A stretch of 64,000 nt of DNA. Origin: Neolentinus lepideus HHB14362 ss-1 (taxonomy: Eukaryota; Basidiomycota; Agaricomycetes; Gloeophyllales; Gloeophyllaceae). The stretch lies in assembly GCA_001632425.1 (NCBI GenBank), contig KV425570.1, positions 1-64,000 of the forward strand, in the 5' to 3' direction. The position numbers were made by a program, and so were the translations under genes. Within the stretch, counting starts at the first letter, position 1. Every line of letters begins with the position of its first letter. The notes under the pieces are model-generated. The model ran no database searches, was not told the origin of the DNA, and saw nothing but the letters and a program-made list of their open reading frames with translations. This document shows positions 25,562 through 37,836 of this stretch, piece by piece.

Positions 25562-26458
25562 ATGGACCCACAAGCCATTCACAGTGCTCCAGAACAGGTA
25601 CGTTGGCGCTTCTCGTTGAGTGTTATCGAGATGGTTCCGCTTGATCTCTCATGGGCGGGAGCATTAAAGATGTGCAGTCGGTGGCGAATCAAATTTATAT
25701 TCTATTCTCTGCCCGTTTCAGGCTGTTGCGGACCATACCGAGGACATGATTCAGGTCTCACTGAGATTTACATTGAAGGGATCTTCTTCGCACGCCGCTG
25801 GGCGCAGTCAAGTGAGATATTGGCTTCTCAACTAATTCAAGGAGAGGTGGTTATCTCATCGCACCGACGAATCCAGCGAAAACGAATAATTATAAGGCCA
25901 CAGGTTATAGGCCTTCCCGACGTCTTGCATCCCTCAATGTCCAGGGCCCGTCTGCACCCTTTACTACGGTACTCCCACCTCCGCCGATGGGGCTGCCGCG
26001 TCATTTGGGACTTGCGCAGGAGCCCGTCGGCTGCCATCCTTTATCATAAACCACCTTACCCGCCCATTCCTCCCGATAACCTCCGGCGCTATGCCACTAT
26101 ACACGCTGTTAGGAGAATGAACATTAGATGCAACTTCTTTCCATACCCCTGGATCATCTACGCTGACAATCCAAACGGCGTCCGCATAGTGGATGTCTTC
26201 AGGGCGATCAAAGACGCTCTTGAGGTACCGCTCACTAGGGCGGAATGGCAGGGGCTGTCACACAAACAACGGGAGGGAGCTTACAGAGCATCTGATGAAC
26301 GCAGACGCAGCTACCCGATATCCCGCCGTCTTGGGATAAAGCGGGTGGATTGTCTTCAGCTCCACACGAGGTTTGCGGGACTCTCCATGTCTTGGGACGC
26401 CCCAAACACTTGGTACATGACACTTGCTCGTCCCCGCGATCTTGTTCGACGCCGCTGA
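25562..26458 (+). CDS. DUF6699 domain protein
   Basis: A protein with the basidiomycete-expanded DUF6699 domain, whose function is unknown. The domain is read from about 25,950 to 26,440. It shows LHPLLRYSH, VIWDLRRSPSAA, a MNIRCNFFPYPWIIYA strand with NPNGVRIVDVFRAI, then VPLTRAEWQGLS and the closing GIKRVDCL...GLSMSWDAPNTWYM. The stop is TGA at 26456-26458. The 5' part is uncertain. One open frame extends back to 25427, but a more natural model starts at ATG 25562 (MDPQAIHSAPEQ) and then splices (donor gtacgt, acceptor tttcag) into AVADHTEDMIQ before another intron. No membrane segment or catalytic motif is visible. Confidence 0.72.
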   Translation: MDPQAIHSAPEQVRWRFSLSVIEMVPLDLSWAGALKMCSRWRIKFIFYSLPVSGCCGPYRGHDSGLTEIYIEGIFFARRWAQSSEILASQLIQGEVVISSHRRIQRKRIIIRPQVIGLPDVLHPSMSRARLHPLLRYSHLRRWGCRVIWDLRRSPSAAILYHKPPYPPIPPDNLRRYATIHAVRRMNIRCNFFPYPWIIYADNPNGVRIVDVFRAIKDALEVPLTRAEWQGLSHKQREGAYRASDERRRSYPISRRLGIKRVDCLQLHTRFAGLSMSWDAPNTWYMTLARPRDLVRRR

Positions 26459-27014
26459 ACTCCAGCTTATGCCTCCACATTATTTCAACCCTTGTATTCG
26501 AATGTGGCCCGAGGTTTCTGTTATACGCTGCGGAAAGTCGTATTATCAATTTCCTCCAGACGAGAGCCTTGATGTTTTTGTACGAGCTGCGTCTTCGTCA
26601 ACTTTCTCGGCTTGGGCTATGGTCTCTCGAATGCTGGAATCCAAGCCGCTATATTGTCGCTATGTTTTAGGTTGTATACCATTTTGAACGACAGCCATCC
26701 CATAGTCCTCCCCAAAGCATACTTAATTTCGCAGAGTCCGTGAAACCCTATCTTGTATGTACAAACCCAATGCTGCACACTCGCGATAGGACATACAATG
26801 CCACGATCCTGATAACAAGCCATACTATCTGTTCCCTCCACGCACTTTGGATTTCTCAGTATGTTGTCGGGCTCAAATACTTGGTTCCATCGTGTTTTAA
26901 AAGTGTAGAGTTTATTCTCGCACTGTACTGACATGCCCAACACATTTTGGAAGAGCAAGAAAAAGAAAAACGGTGCAAGCAATTGAGTACATAACCGGAG
27001 AGGTAATTCGAGAC
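26459..27014. other. Convergent intergenic stretch
   Basis: Between the 3' ends of the DUF6699 gene (+) and the CYP53 gene (-). The open frames are extensions of those genes in other phases. Nothing else is supported. Confidence 0.45.
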
Positions 27015-29265
27015 TTAGTTCCTCCTCTTGATTCCCACATTCCCTTCGACCGGCTTCCTCAAGAAACCCTCGCGAGTGTCGAACTAAACGATGAGATCGT
27101 AAACATAAGGTAGAGGCCAAGCAAAATGTCTACGCACTTTTTTCTCGGGGTTCTCCAAGACGAAGTGATAGCGCCGAAGAATGGAGGAGATGATGATGAG
27201 CAACTCCATGCTGGCGAGGTTACGACCGACGCACGATCTGTCAAGGTCATTTAACACAAACCTGGTTTAGCTGACCTAACACCGGCACCCACCTCGGACC
27301 ATACGAGAACGGATTGAAAGCCTTGTTAATGTCAGCCTGGTCGATCTCAAACCATCTCTCAGGCCGGAACACATCCGCATCCTCGCCCCAGACACCCTTA
27401 TCCCGGTGAATCGTATACGTCGGGACGCTGAGGACAGTGCCCTCAGGGAACGTCTTCCCGCACACCGTCATGCCGCCCTCGGGGACGACGCGGGGCAGGC
27501 CGATGCCGGAGGTCGAGTGGATGCGCAAAGACTCGTTGATCACAGCCTCGAGGTACTTGAGCCGCTTGACCTGATCGTAGGTCGAGACGGGCTCGTCGTC
27601 GTTGCCCAGTGCTTCGTCGAGTTCGGCCTGAAGCTTTGCTTGCACATTCGGGTACAGTGCGAGGTAGTATGTGATTGCACACGAGGAGCTGCAGCTATGT
27701 TAGCGTTGTGTCGGGTGAAGCAAATGAATGGTACCAACTTCGACGTAGTATCTGAGCCAGCGATAAGCTGCGTCAATGCTTCGGCCGTCAACTCTTCCCG
27801 CCCCATAGGCTTCCCCTCGTCATCCTTCCCGCTCTGCAACTTACTCAGCAAATCAACTCGGTCAGTCGGACTCGTCAGCCTCTTGGCAACGGCAGCCACC
27901 GCCAGCCCAGCAAGATCCTTCACTGCCTTGTTGCCGTTGCGGTACCACGGGTGCAAACGCTGTACCAGAGGGCGGAACCATACCGGCAGGACGCCCATGG
28001 ACGCAGAATATTCACCGCGGTCGTTTAGAATCTGCACGGCTGGAAGTGACCGGACTTTGACCGAGTCGCTCTTGCCATAGGACGCCATCGCGTCTTGGTG
28101 GGAGATCGCCACCGGCGCGGAATCTCTGCATGCTTTGAGCATGCCAAAAGATGAACCGAATGCAAGATCACCTATTGCCAGCGTTATTGACTGGAGCCTA
28201 TGGTGCACGAACAGCTAGTACGTACCGATGATGTCGAAGGCCAGATAATTATACCCTATTTTCTGCTCAATAAACTGCGACAACGGAGGATTTGTCGAAC
28301 TTACAAGGAAGCGAGTCGAGCCAAAGACGGCCTTCCCTGCCCTTCCACCCGTTCCCTTCCTCGCCTGACATGCCCTTGGCCGCCATGTCACAGAGCCGGT
28401 CCCACTGCTCGATGAGCTGGCCGACGTACAGCCGCACATGGGGCTCGAACTCGAGCACGCTTTTCTGCGAGAATATGTGCGAAACAATCTTGCGCTTCCG
28501 CGCGTGCTCGGCCCTGTCGCGCGTATTGAAGAGGCCACGGCGGATGGAGACGAAAGCGTCGTAGAAGTCCGACTTGAGCGAGCCATTTCCGTGCGCGTAG
28601 ACAACTTGCAGCGCGTCGGGGTCCGCGATTGAGAGATGGTTCGGAGCGATGCGGACAAATTTACCTGGGCAGGAAATTATAGGAATACAAGCAGTTAGCT
28701 TTGGTGTCAAGAATCTAGAGTAGAATAACATCGAAGATCATGAGATGATGGATTTGGATTTTAGGAGTATAAGAAACGACCGCATGAACACCAGTCGGAC
28801 CCATCAACAACATGAGGTCGTTTTATCTCAGTTGTAGTCAACCGGGATTAATTCGTGCGCCATGTTTACAGATAGTCATAGACTGGTGCAATAGCGGGTG
28901 TCGTCGACCTTCTGTGACCGCAAGCGCCAGCGACAACGGTCTTCATACATCCAAATCCACGATTGGACCCTGGCAATCTGGAGCTGTGGACGCACGAGGT
29001 GCAAGCCGGTGTGGTATACTGGCGAACTGCGTTCGGACATACCGTATTTCTTGTGCAACCCATGCACAACCTCGGACCTGTGGCCTTGTGCGCTAACTCG
29101 GCCTAACCAAGCGGTAGAAATTCTAGCGAGGAAAGGACCTGGGTAATTCTTCATAGCATGTGGGTCAACGAAGTACGGCACCAGGTGCGCCAACGCGACT
29201 ACCACAGAGAGAATGATGAGGATATTCCCGACGTCGGCGTCGATAATCCCTTCAATAATAGCCAT
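27015..29265 (-). CDS. CYP53: Cytochrome P450 CYP53, benzoate 4-monooxygenase
   Basis: A microsomal P450 that hydroxylates benzoate at the para position, a step in detoxifying and catabolising plant- and lignin-derived aromatic acids. It starts MAIIEGIIDADVGN with one N-terminal membrane anchor, followed by KNYPGPF. CYP53 hallmarks follow: QGHRSEVVHGLHKKYG, FVRIAPNHLSIADPDAL, VVYAHGNGSLKSDFYDAF and FNTRDRAEHARKRKIVSH. The oxygen-binding helix is AGSDTTSNSS, the K-helix ESLR, PERW is present, and the haem loop FSYGPRSCVGRNLA is assembled across an intron. The end is GIKRRN with TAA at 27015-27017. The first intron (about 28,668-29,036) is about 370 nt, far longer than the others. A TATA box lies about 45 bp upstream. 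It is more likely a stand-alone detoxification gene than part of the polyketide locus. Confidence 0.92.
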
Positions 29266-29309
29266 GGTGGAAAGGAATAGTGGGTCAGTGGGTGGACCAG
29301 CAGACCGCG

Positions 29310-29317
29310 TTTATAAA
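29310..29317 (-). promoter_or_regulatory. TATA box of CYP53
   Basis: On the minus strand the sequence reads TTTATAAA about 45 bp before the CYP53 start codon, a normal place for a fungal TATA element. Confidence 0.5.
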
Positions 29318-31676
29318 TGGGCGCCATGGGAAGGTCATGAGGTCCCCCATTACGTCCATTTGGACAGTTCGCTGCTCGCCGTCGAATGGCCGTCTCCATT
29401 ACTCCTTCGGCAACCGGAATCACAATCTTGGTTTGGTTCCGAGCTGCACGGGCCCCATCAAAGCATGACGGTGCCCTATATTATAAACCTGGGTATCGTG
29501 ACACCTCGAGTGCGTTCCACGAGACCAACGAGTCAGCCATCATCCAATCATGATGCGCGAAGGTTCATGCCTGAGCCTCAATACAGTTAGTGGTAGTTCG
29601 ACTCCCCTGAGTGGTGGTCAGGTGAGTAGAAGAACTTCTATTCTTGGGAGCGTGCGGGGACAGAGTGACGAGAGTGGCCAATCACAAAGGCTCTACCCCG
29701 CGTCAAAGCTTCTTTTTACATAGCGCGAAGCAACTACACGGTAAGACCGCTTTCACATAGTATCCGCAATGTAATCCGGATATTGTAAGGTGCCCATCGT
29801 CTTTGCCCAGTCAATCGACTTGGTGCAAACAGAGAGGCAGAATTTAGGCTGACTGCAATTTGTGTGAATCACGGTACTCAATCCGGCGCTCAAAGTACAA
29901 ATGCCTAGGTGATAATCCGACTTTGACCTGCGAGAAGAACCCTGAAGTCGAAGGGACTGCGCAAATGCCATAGGGCTGTGCGTTTGCGCTCTTTTATATG
30001 AACGGCGGCATCTTGTCGACAAGTATTCCGGGTTGATAAGGCGAGCTCGTAGAATGTGGCGGGGAGAATGAAGAGGCTGACTCTGGGATTAGATATCGTC
30101 CCAGAACCTTTCATTGTTGTTTGATAGCGCCCGTTCCTTGGACAGTTTCTCGGGAGCAACCCAAGCTTCCAAGGTTGTGTGCCACTTCTTCTCGAAACTA
30201 GCTACGATGCGGAGGTACTTTATGACCATGTGCATCGCTGACCGCGCGCCAGAACGGCGAAGCCGGGTCGACATTTTCGCGATACAAACGGCTGGATTGC
30301 GCAGACTAGCACAGACTGCATGAGAACTGGTCAAGCAGCCGCGTGCTACCGCACAAAACTCACTCGGGATCGTAGAGTGTCCAGAAGTAGGACTAGAGGT
30401 ACCGCCTCAAATCCCGAGGTCCGCAGGGGAGAAGAGGCATTGCCAGCACACTCACAAAGATTTCCGAACAGCGAGAGACTCGAGAGTAAGCATAACCTGC
30501 TCCGTCTCGCTATATATGGACCGCAGACAGCACGACGCTGTCAGTAACTTACATGCCGGGTATTTCAGCGGTCTTTCCACGGGCTCTTGAGCTGCAGAAG
30601 CCAATTAACAAATATTCACTAGTAACCTAGCTGTGGTGATGGTGGCCAACTTACGAAAACGTAGACTCAGGAGAAGCCCGTTAGCAAGGCTTCTAGCCTG
30701 TCAGAGTAATTTCTGCAACTATTTGTCTTTATTTTTTTCCAATCCCTTTAAGGTAACTCGCGCCACAGTGCCACAATGCCACACCTTCATCTCAAGTTCG
30801 ACATTTGACTTTGTCCACCCGTGCAATGCCGCATACATGCATCATCTACACCAGCCATATCTTGCCTTCCCTCATGCATCTTCTCCCACCACTATCTCGT
30901 CCTTCCATCTACCATAATATTTTAGTTGTTCATCTTCTTCAGTCAAGTGTGGACTGTGGCCCGGCTAAAAGTGTCGCTATCAAAGTTCCTAAGCTATTTT
31001 AGCACCGCACATCACAGCAGTTCAGGGATACGATTGTTCACATTAGTGTCTTCCAAACACGAACCAGCCACATCAGTCCTCTGTTAGACAAAGTCGGCGG
31101 AGTCGCAAGGTATTCATCCGCAGGCAATTCTCGATTCAAGTAGATCCAAGAGGGCGGATCGACACGCGTCGCAGCCACAATAATATCAGCAGTGTGGCTC
31201 GCCACCCGCAGCGCGACTTTCCTATTTGTTTACATTACTGCATCCTATCTACACCTATCCATTTACACTGTTTGAGCAACTGTACTAATGCACTACCTAG
31301 AATCAAACGACGACAAAAACAAAAAACAAAATGCTTGCAAATCAATGTAGAGATAGAGATGACCGTGCCGGTGCGGGGGTTCTAGTACTAGTAGATGCGA
31401 TTTAAACATTTAGATGGTGATGAGGAACGAGACAAAGATGAACACAAGAACACGCCTGGACACGGCGAATATGCAACCGAAACCTACAGACACCGGCACC
31501 GCGTCAATACCAATACCACCCCTCCCAGCACGCACAAAACCCAAAAACGCTCAGCGAAAAGTGCCTCCGGCGCGAGAAACAGACCGTCCGGGTTCTATGA
31601 AGGGGGATAATACAAGGGTATCACATCCGACGTACCCATTCACCATACGATAATACCACGACCCAACCCGCCCGTA
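29318..31676. other. 2.4 kb gene-free stretch
   Basis: Between the CYP53 promoter and the 3' end of the RRM gene. Pyrimidine- and A-rich tracts occur at 30,730-30,930 and 31,290-31,340. No frame shows a family motif. The right end should hold the 3' untranslated region of the RRM gene. Confidence 0.45.
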
Positions 31677-33902
31677 TCACGACACCGTCACCCCCAGCCC
31701 CAACCCATGCCGCCTCAGCTCGTCCTCGCTCCGCCCCTTCCTCTCCTCCACCCCGCTCGCCTGGGCAGTCTGCAGCACCGGGTCTGACCCCGCCCGCCCC
31801 TGCCCATGCCCCTGTATCGGCCCAGGCGCCGGCCGCCGCGGGTGCTCCTCATTCATACTCGTCGTCCGCTGCTTCACGCCATTCGCCTCCACGCCCATCG
31901 CACCCAACCCCTCACCCACCGCCGCGACCTCCTCCTCCCAGCTCGTCGCCGCACTACTACTCTCAAACCCCTCCGTCACACCGCTCTCCCCGCTCCCACT
32001 CCTATGCGTCTCCGCCCTCCCCACATCCCGCCCCCGCTCCTCCTCCGGGCTACTATCCGCCCCCACCTCATTCCTCAACCCACTCCCCACCCCCGCCCCC
32101 CAAAAATAATCCACCTGCCCGCTCACCGGCGGGAAATAACTCGCCTCCCCTCCCGCTCCCGCCCCCTCATTATGCACCGGCGCCCCCACCGCCGCATTCC
32201 CCGCGCGCCCCTGCGCCCAGAACACCGGCGTCCCCGGGCTCATCGTCAGCCCCGGGCTGAACATCGGCGGGCTCAGCATGCTGCTCACCACGTACGCCTG
32301 CGGCAGCGGCGGCGGCCCCGGCGTATGCTGCTGCTGCGCGTACGCAAAGTTGAACGACGGCATGCTCGGCGTGATCGGCGGCAGCCCCGCGGGCGTCATC
32401 GCGACCATCCCGCCCATCCCGCCCGGCCCCATCGTAACGTGCGGGCTCATCGGGTGGGCCAACGGCGACATGTGCTGCGGATGCACCGGGAGCGGCAGGG
32501 GCGGCGGAAGCGCGATCGGCCCGGGGTGGTGCGTTTTCATCGGCGAGGCGGGCGTCGTCGTGCTCGCGGAGGACGAGCGGTTCGACTGGGGCGGCGGCGG
32601 CGGCGGCGGCTCGTGCTCCGGCGGGGCGTACCCCATCATGTACATCCCCGGGTGCCCGAAGGGGCTCGACGGCGCGGAGGAGGCGATGAACTCGAATTGG
32701 TACCCGGGCGGAGGCATGGGGATCGCTGTCGGGCGCCCGAGGCCCTCGAGGGCCTGTTGGTTGCTCGTGCTCTCGCTGGCTGAATCAGACTGCTGCCCAG
32801 GGACCTGCCTGTGCAGGGGAGAAGGCCCGTGTTGCGGGTTGAGGTGCTGGAAGGAGGATAGGTGCGGGAGGGATAAGGGCGAGTGGACCTGCGCGTTCGG
32901 GAGTGGGGAATGGGGAAGGGAAGAGGTGTGTGAGTGTAAATACGGCAGCGGAGATGTGGGCACAAGCGGTTGCGCAGACGCGGCGGACTGCGAGTATCGG
33001 TCGTGATGCACTTTCAATTGTCGGCCGTTGTATTCATAGCTGCACGTAAAACGGTTAATAGCGCTCTAGCCCAAGGATAACCGGAGACGCCAGAGATGAC
33101 CGCACCCATTGAACATGCCCACCGCGCGCTCTGCATCCGACTCTGTGGCGAAGCTGACTGTCCCAAAGCCCCTGGACCGGCCGTCAGGTCCGAGCGCGAC
33201 GTCTGCGCGTAGGATAGTGCCCGCTTGCCGGAAGAGGTCCTTCAGGTCTTGCCATTGACAGTGGAAAGGAAGCTGGGGGCCGTTAGAGTAGGCTCGCGAG
33301 AGACACCTGAGCAGCTTACGTTTCCGACGAATAGGCTGCGCGTGCCTCCGCTGCTCGAGGGCCGGTCGAGGATGGAGTACTCGTCCATGGCTGGGGCGAT
33401 GAACGGGCTGAGTGCAGCATTGGGCGTACCGGTACCTGCAGGCAGACCGAGGGAATCTAAATCGACCGGTAGTCTGTCCAGGCGGACCTCCAGCACCCTC
33501 GTCTGCCAGTTGTACCCGTTAAACATGTCAATGGCGCGTCCTGCATCCTCTGCACTGGCTAGGAGGACGGTGCCATAGCCTCTGCTCCTGTTATCTGGGC
33601 CCAACGAGACGTCTGCTCGGAGGACGGTGCCGGCCTTTCGGAAGAGATCCTTGAGATCCTGCCAGCGGACGCGATAGGGCAGGTTGCCGACGAACAGCTG
33701 GGTGCGGGTGTCTTTCTGTGGGAGGGGCGAGGAGGAAGTTGCGAGCTGGATGATGGCCTCGATGTCGTCGTTTGTGGGCAATGCGGATGACGGCGAGATG
33801 GGGGACACTGTGCGTGATGGTGGATGGGAGGTGTCCTGGAAAGAGACAATTAGTTGAATATTGTGGATGAGGGCTTGGACGCACCGGACGGAGAGAGCCC
33901 AT
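31677..33902 (-). CDS. Two-RRM RNA-binding protein with proline-rich tail
   Basis: A probable mRNA-binding protein resembling the fungal Gbp2/Hrb1-type RRM proteins. RRM1 has LFVGNLPYRVRWQDLKDLF (RNP2) and SRGYGTVLLA (RNP1). RRM2, assembled across an intron, has SLFVGN joined to LPFHCQWQDLKDLF and SRGFGTVSFA, ending NGYEYNGRQLKVHHDRYSQ. The two RRMs are nearly the same sequence, suggesting an internal duplication. The remaining roughly 420 residues are disordered and rich in Pro, Ser, Gly and His, including a run of seven prolines, and are encoded by very GC-rich DNA. I place the start at ATG 33900-33902 (MGSLRP then an intron then DTSHPPSRTVS). A splice-acceptor-like cccacag just before it means further 5' exons are possible. 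The stop is TGA at 31677-31679. Confidence 0.88.
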
Positions 33903-34937
33903 GGCTGTGGGGAAGCCAGAGCAATCGTGTATGTGCGTCGCTGGGCCGGTGGAGAAATCAGTCCTCTCTAACGGGACACCGAAGAAAAGACCTGTCCTGA
34001 CGTATTCACTGAACCTCCGGGACTACGCTGGGTGGAGCGGTGGTCCCGCGAAGTGGCTTCCCCGGACCATCAAGCGGGGAGAGTCTGGTCCGAGAGGTAC
34101 CTCTTGAGCCCGCAGTTGCTGCGCCCCGGAGTGACGTCACTGGAGCCCACGAATAGTAGGGGTAGCTTCTCGAGTATGCTCTTGTCAACTGCACTGCCTG
34201 TCCGTCACTGTCAGAGTACCTCTTGTGCGTCCTGGCAACTTTTCGGCTTGCGTTCTGTAACGGCATCATAAGTTTCTCGTGACTGACTTCGTGGCTTTTA
34301 ACTCCAGGTGTGGATACACTAGTGGAGCAGGAGTGAACGCGCTTTCGGAACTCGGGATGCGTTCAATATCACTGGGTACGAGTCGTGCGTGGGTACACAA
34401 TATATATACGCTAGCGGTGGATGTGCAGCAGAAGGATCTGGTGTGTGTCGTCTCCGCCCGTAATCTTGTAATAAAAGGGTTCGTCCCCTCTATTGGAACA
34501 AAGTCCTGTAGCGGATTAAAGCACAAAGCACATCAGTACGCAAGGTAAATCATCGGAGTAATCGACAACGTCAGTGGATCGGAGCATTATTCGACCATGT
34601 TTCTGTCAATATTCCGTTTTGGAGACGTAAAAGTGCCAGCGTCCCTTGACCTAGAGAGCGCGGGACTACAAACATCGTGTCCAAAGACATTCGACATATC
34701 GAAACCTTCGCTTACGATGACGACCGCCGCGCTTTGCTTAAAGAGTCCGAGTTTCATTTATGCATCAAGTCCAACTACGAAATCGGACCCACCAAGTCCC
34801 AATCTAAACACAATGTCCATAATGCATTACAAGCTACACATACATGCACACCAAAGCGAGAGACACATACATACACCAAGCGAGCGACAGCGTCCATACA
34901 GCATCTAACCTAACTTACAACCCCCACATCCTCAGAG
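33903..34937. other. Intergenic stretch, possible 5' exons of RRM gene
   Basis: Between the first visible RRM-gene exon and the 3' end of the sphingomyelinase-like gene, both on the minus strand. I could not identify a coding exon with confidence. Simple CA-rich tracts occur near 34,830-34,990. Confidence 0.4.
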
Positions 34938-37836
34938 TCACACTCCACACCCCTCCACATCCCCATTCCACTCACACAGCTCCTCCTGGAACCCCGCGCT
35001 CCGCGTCTACAAACCCCATCAGCATCACCCAAGGAACCACGCACACACACGCACCTTGCCCATAAACGCCCTCAAAATCTGCGCGAGCCCCGTAACCTCG
35101 CACCGCGCCCGGTCCCTCTCCCCGCCCCCCGCATGCGGGATGAGCCCGCCGTCAAACACGACCTGCCCCCCACCTCCCAGCCGCGGCACGCCCGGCGTGA
35201 CAGTATTCTATCAAACATCCACCACCGAGTCAGCCACCACCGCTCCCTGTCATACTAGTGAAAAGGACACTCACACAATCATCCTCGCTCCGCATACTCA
35301 TCATCTGGCAAATCGTCTTCTCCTTACACTCGCCCCGACACCGCCGCCTCCTCACCCCGCCGTTCTTCCTGCTCTGGTACTCGTCGAACAGCGTGTCGTT
35401 GCGGACCATCAGCTCCGTGAGGTTGTGCCAGAACGCGGGGGAGAGGGAGGCGGAGGAGGGGAGGTTGAGGAGGGGGCCATAGGCGGCGCGCGCGGAGTAG
35501 AAGAGGGCCCAGGATGCTGGAAAGAATAGGAAGGTGTTAGTGAAGGCAAGAGGCGAGGAAGGGAGGAGGACGCACGGGTGTGCCGGAAAGTCGGGTGCGT
35601 CATGTCAGCTGCACGATCAAAAATCAGTCCATACTCGCCTTCAAAGCCACCCACACATGGAAGGACTCACCGAAGTACGACTTCGCATCCATCACCTCAT
35701 ACGTATCCGGGTCCACGTCATACACCTTGAACGCCGGATTCCCGCCTACCGTCAAAAGGAAAAAACTCAGTCAACCCGCGCCACGTCCCCACGCGAAATT
35801 GTGTACGCACTGCGCGGAGTGAGAGCAGGCGCGACGAGGCCGACGCTCACCGCATTCGCAGCCGTCCGGTTCTTATAGTCCGAGTACGCGATCTGGAGCT
35901 CGTCCTACACCCACCCCACCCCCAATTATCAGCCGGTCACGATCAGGGTCAGGTGAGGCGGCGGCTTACAGCGTGCGTGTGCCCGAAAAACTGCCCCGCG
36001 ATCGTGTTCTTGTACCGCTGGACGATCTGGTCGTAATAATTGGACTGCAAGACAGGTTCAATCACTGGCACAAGGGCGGGCGTGGAAGTAAGGCAGACCT
36101 GGTCCCACATTATATCCCCCTTGCCCACTGGCGAGTGCCCGATGACCCACACTCGTTGGCCCGCGTCCTCGGCTGCCTGCAGTTCCGCGATGATGAAGGC
36201 GAGGATACCGTTCGGATCGGCTCTGCGCGTGTGATCCAATGTAAGAAATAAGAAGATAGTTCATGGTGGTTTGGCGTACTGTGGCTCGTCGTTGTCGTAC
36301 AACCAGAAGCTGACGGTCAAGGTCAGTGTGCAGGCAGAAGTGAGTGAGAGGGAACATGGCTAGCGTACTTTTGCTTGTACCAGTAGTTTGTATTGATCGA
36401 CATGATCCTGGATGGTGTATTTATGAGCTGCATGCATTCTTCTTTTGATGCCCAGAGTAATGCGACTCACTTCAGCTTCGTCCCGGGAACGACCGTCGAG
36501 TAGCTCCCAGATGTGTGTACCATCTGGTAGGCGGAGGTTGAGTTGATCCATTTCTGCACGGGACACAATGAGATTAAGATTTTGATGCGTGGTGACGAAG
36601 AGGACGTACCCGCCAACCTTGACTCTGCACGTCGAACACCCACTGAACGTCCGGAGACTCGGTGGTGCTTCGCGGAAAGTTGTTGACGGGTGCGGAGTCA
36701 CTTGTGCAAGGTTACAAAATGATCTTTGACCAGGTCTAAGAGCTTACTGGTTGCCTTGGGTAATGCAGTCAGTTTCGTATCTGGGAGAGGATGACTTGCG
36801 TACCGATGACACCGAAGACGGGGAAACCGAGGCGTGCAGCCATCTGATGGTTGAATTCTTGCATATCTTTCCTGACTTCGCTGTACAAACACTTAGCGGT
36901 CTCCGCAAACATAGAGTATACTCCCACTCACGTCTTGTCAAGTAACCACACAGCAGCTTCAAACAGCAACCTTAAGCCACCGCAATTACCAGACTGACCA
37001 CGCACTTACCTTCAGCAACATCGCCCGTGAACAGCGAAAACATGGCGTCCGACGCCGCCTCCTGCACCGCGATGAGCATAGAGTCTGCGAGAGAGGCAGG
37101 GGAGTCGCAGTTCCGCTCTCCATGCCGACGTGCTTGGACTTTGATACGCTGACCTTTCTTCTCCTTCTGGTCCTCATAGTGTCGGCAGCAGATCGGCTTC
37201 GTGCAGTTGACCTCCGCCCCGACCTACGCAAAGGACGTTCATACGCTGCACCCGGCATTTAGATCAGAAATGAAACTCACGGTGTACTGCCGATCAATAT
37301 GCACGTCGCTAAAGTGCGCCACTCTGAACGGCGGCCTCCCGGTAGACTTGAAAACTTGCGGTATCTCGGGCGCGGATTTCGGGAATTGCATGCGCAGCTC
37401 GTTCACCGGAGGGGGTTGGCAGAGACCAAAGACCGCATCGCACATCTTCGTAGCGGTCTCTCCCCACACATCGATGTGACGCAAGTCGTGAGCCAGGATG
37501 GGTGCTTGGTCTTTAATTGCGCCAGCGCAGACGTCCGCATCCTCAATCTTACGTGCCGGTCCACTGTGCTCAGAGTTTTGACCGAGTAGATACCAGTACA
37601 CGCATTCTCACCTGAAAAATCGTACATATGTTCGTTATTGCCCCCACGAAGGTCTCATCGCCCCGCTTCGCCAAGGTCTGCAGGGGGGCCAGGGATGCAT
37701 GGCAAGAGTCGCAATCTACCGCCTGTTGGAGGGCGCGAATGAGGTCCAGGATTGACTGTACGTCGGGAACGGCGGTCGCAGAGGCGGCTAGTGCTGCCCC
37801 ATAGATTGCCCAGGTGATGGTGGCGACTCTGACCAT
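34938..37836 (-). CDS. Secreted acid sphingomyelinase-like phosphodiesterase
   Basis: A secreted calcineurin-fold phosphodiesterase that would hydrolyse sphingomyelin-like or other phosphodiesters outside the cell or in the vacuole. It starts at ATG 37834-37836 with a signal peptide ([20 protein letters not shown]). A saposin-B-like segment follows ([17 protein letters not shown] to [13 protein letters not shown], then CAGAI and CDAVFGLC). The metal ligands of the catalytic domain are all present: [35 protein letters not shown] and FFGHTHADE. GNHD depends on a 7-nt exon at 36748-36754. [10 protein letters not shown] also fits the family. The C-terminal part is Cys-rich ([17 protein letters not shown]) and ends [12 protein letters not shown] with TGA at 34938-34940. 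About 12 introns of 47-70 nt interrupt it, and the frame is intact. Confidence 0.9.
36748..36754 (-). other. 7-nt microexon in the sphingomyelinase gene
   Basis: Minus-strand sequence GCAACCA, bounded by an acceptor (cccaag) and a donor (gtaagc), with introns of 49 nt (36755-36803) and 47 nt (36701-36747). It supplies GC-AAC-CA, completing the metal-binding GNHD motif between VFGVIG and SAPVNNF. Confidence 0.75.

Noticed and set aside
25427..25950. N-terminal half of the 343-codon frame before the DUF6699 domain
   Set aside because: It contains good splice sites and reads better as exons and introns starting at 25562, so the full uninterrupted frame is unlikely to be the protein.
27015..29265. 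CYP53 as a tailoring P450 of the polyketide locus
   Set aside because: Its motifs place it in the conserved benzoate hydroxylase family, and it is 17 kb from the PKS with housekeeping genes between.
31806..32783. 325-codon open frame on the plus strand
   Set aside because: It is an Arg/Pro/His-rich shadow of the GC-rich tail of the RRM gene on the other strand, with no motif of its own.
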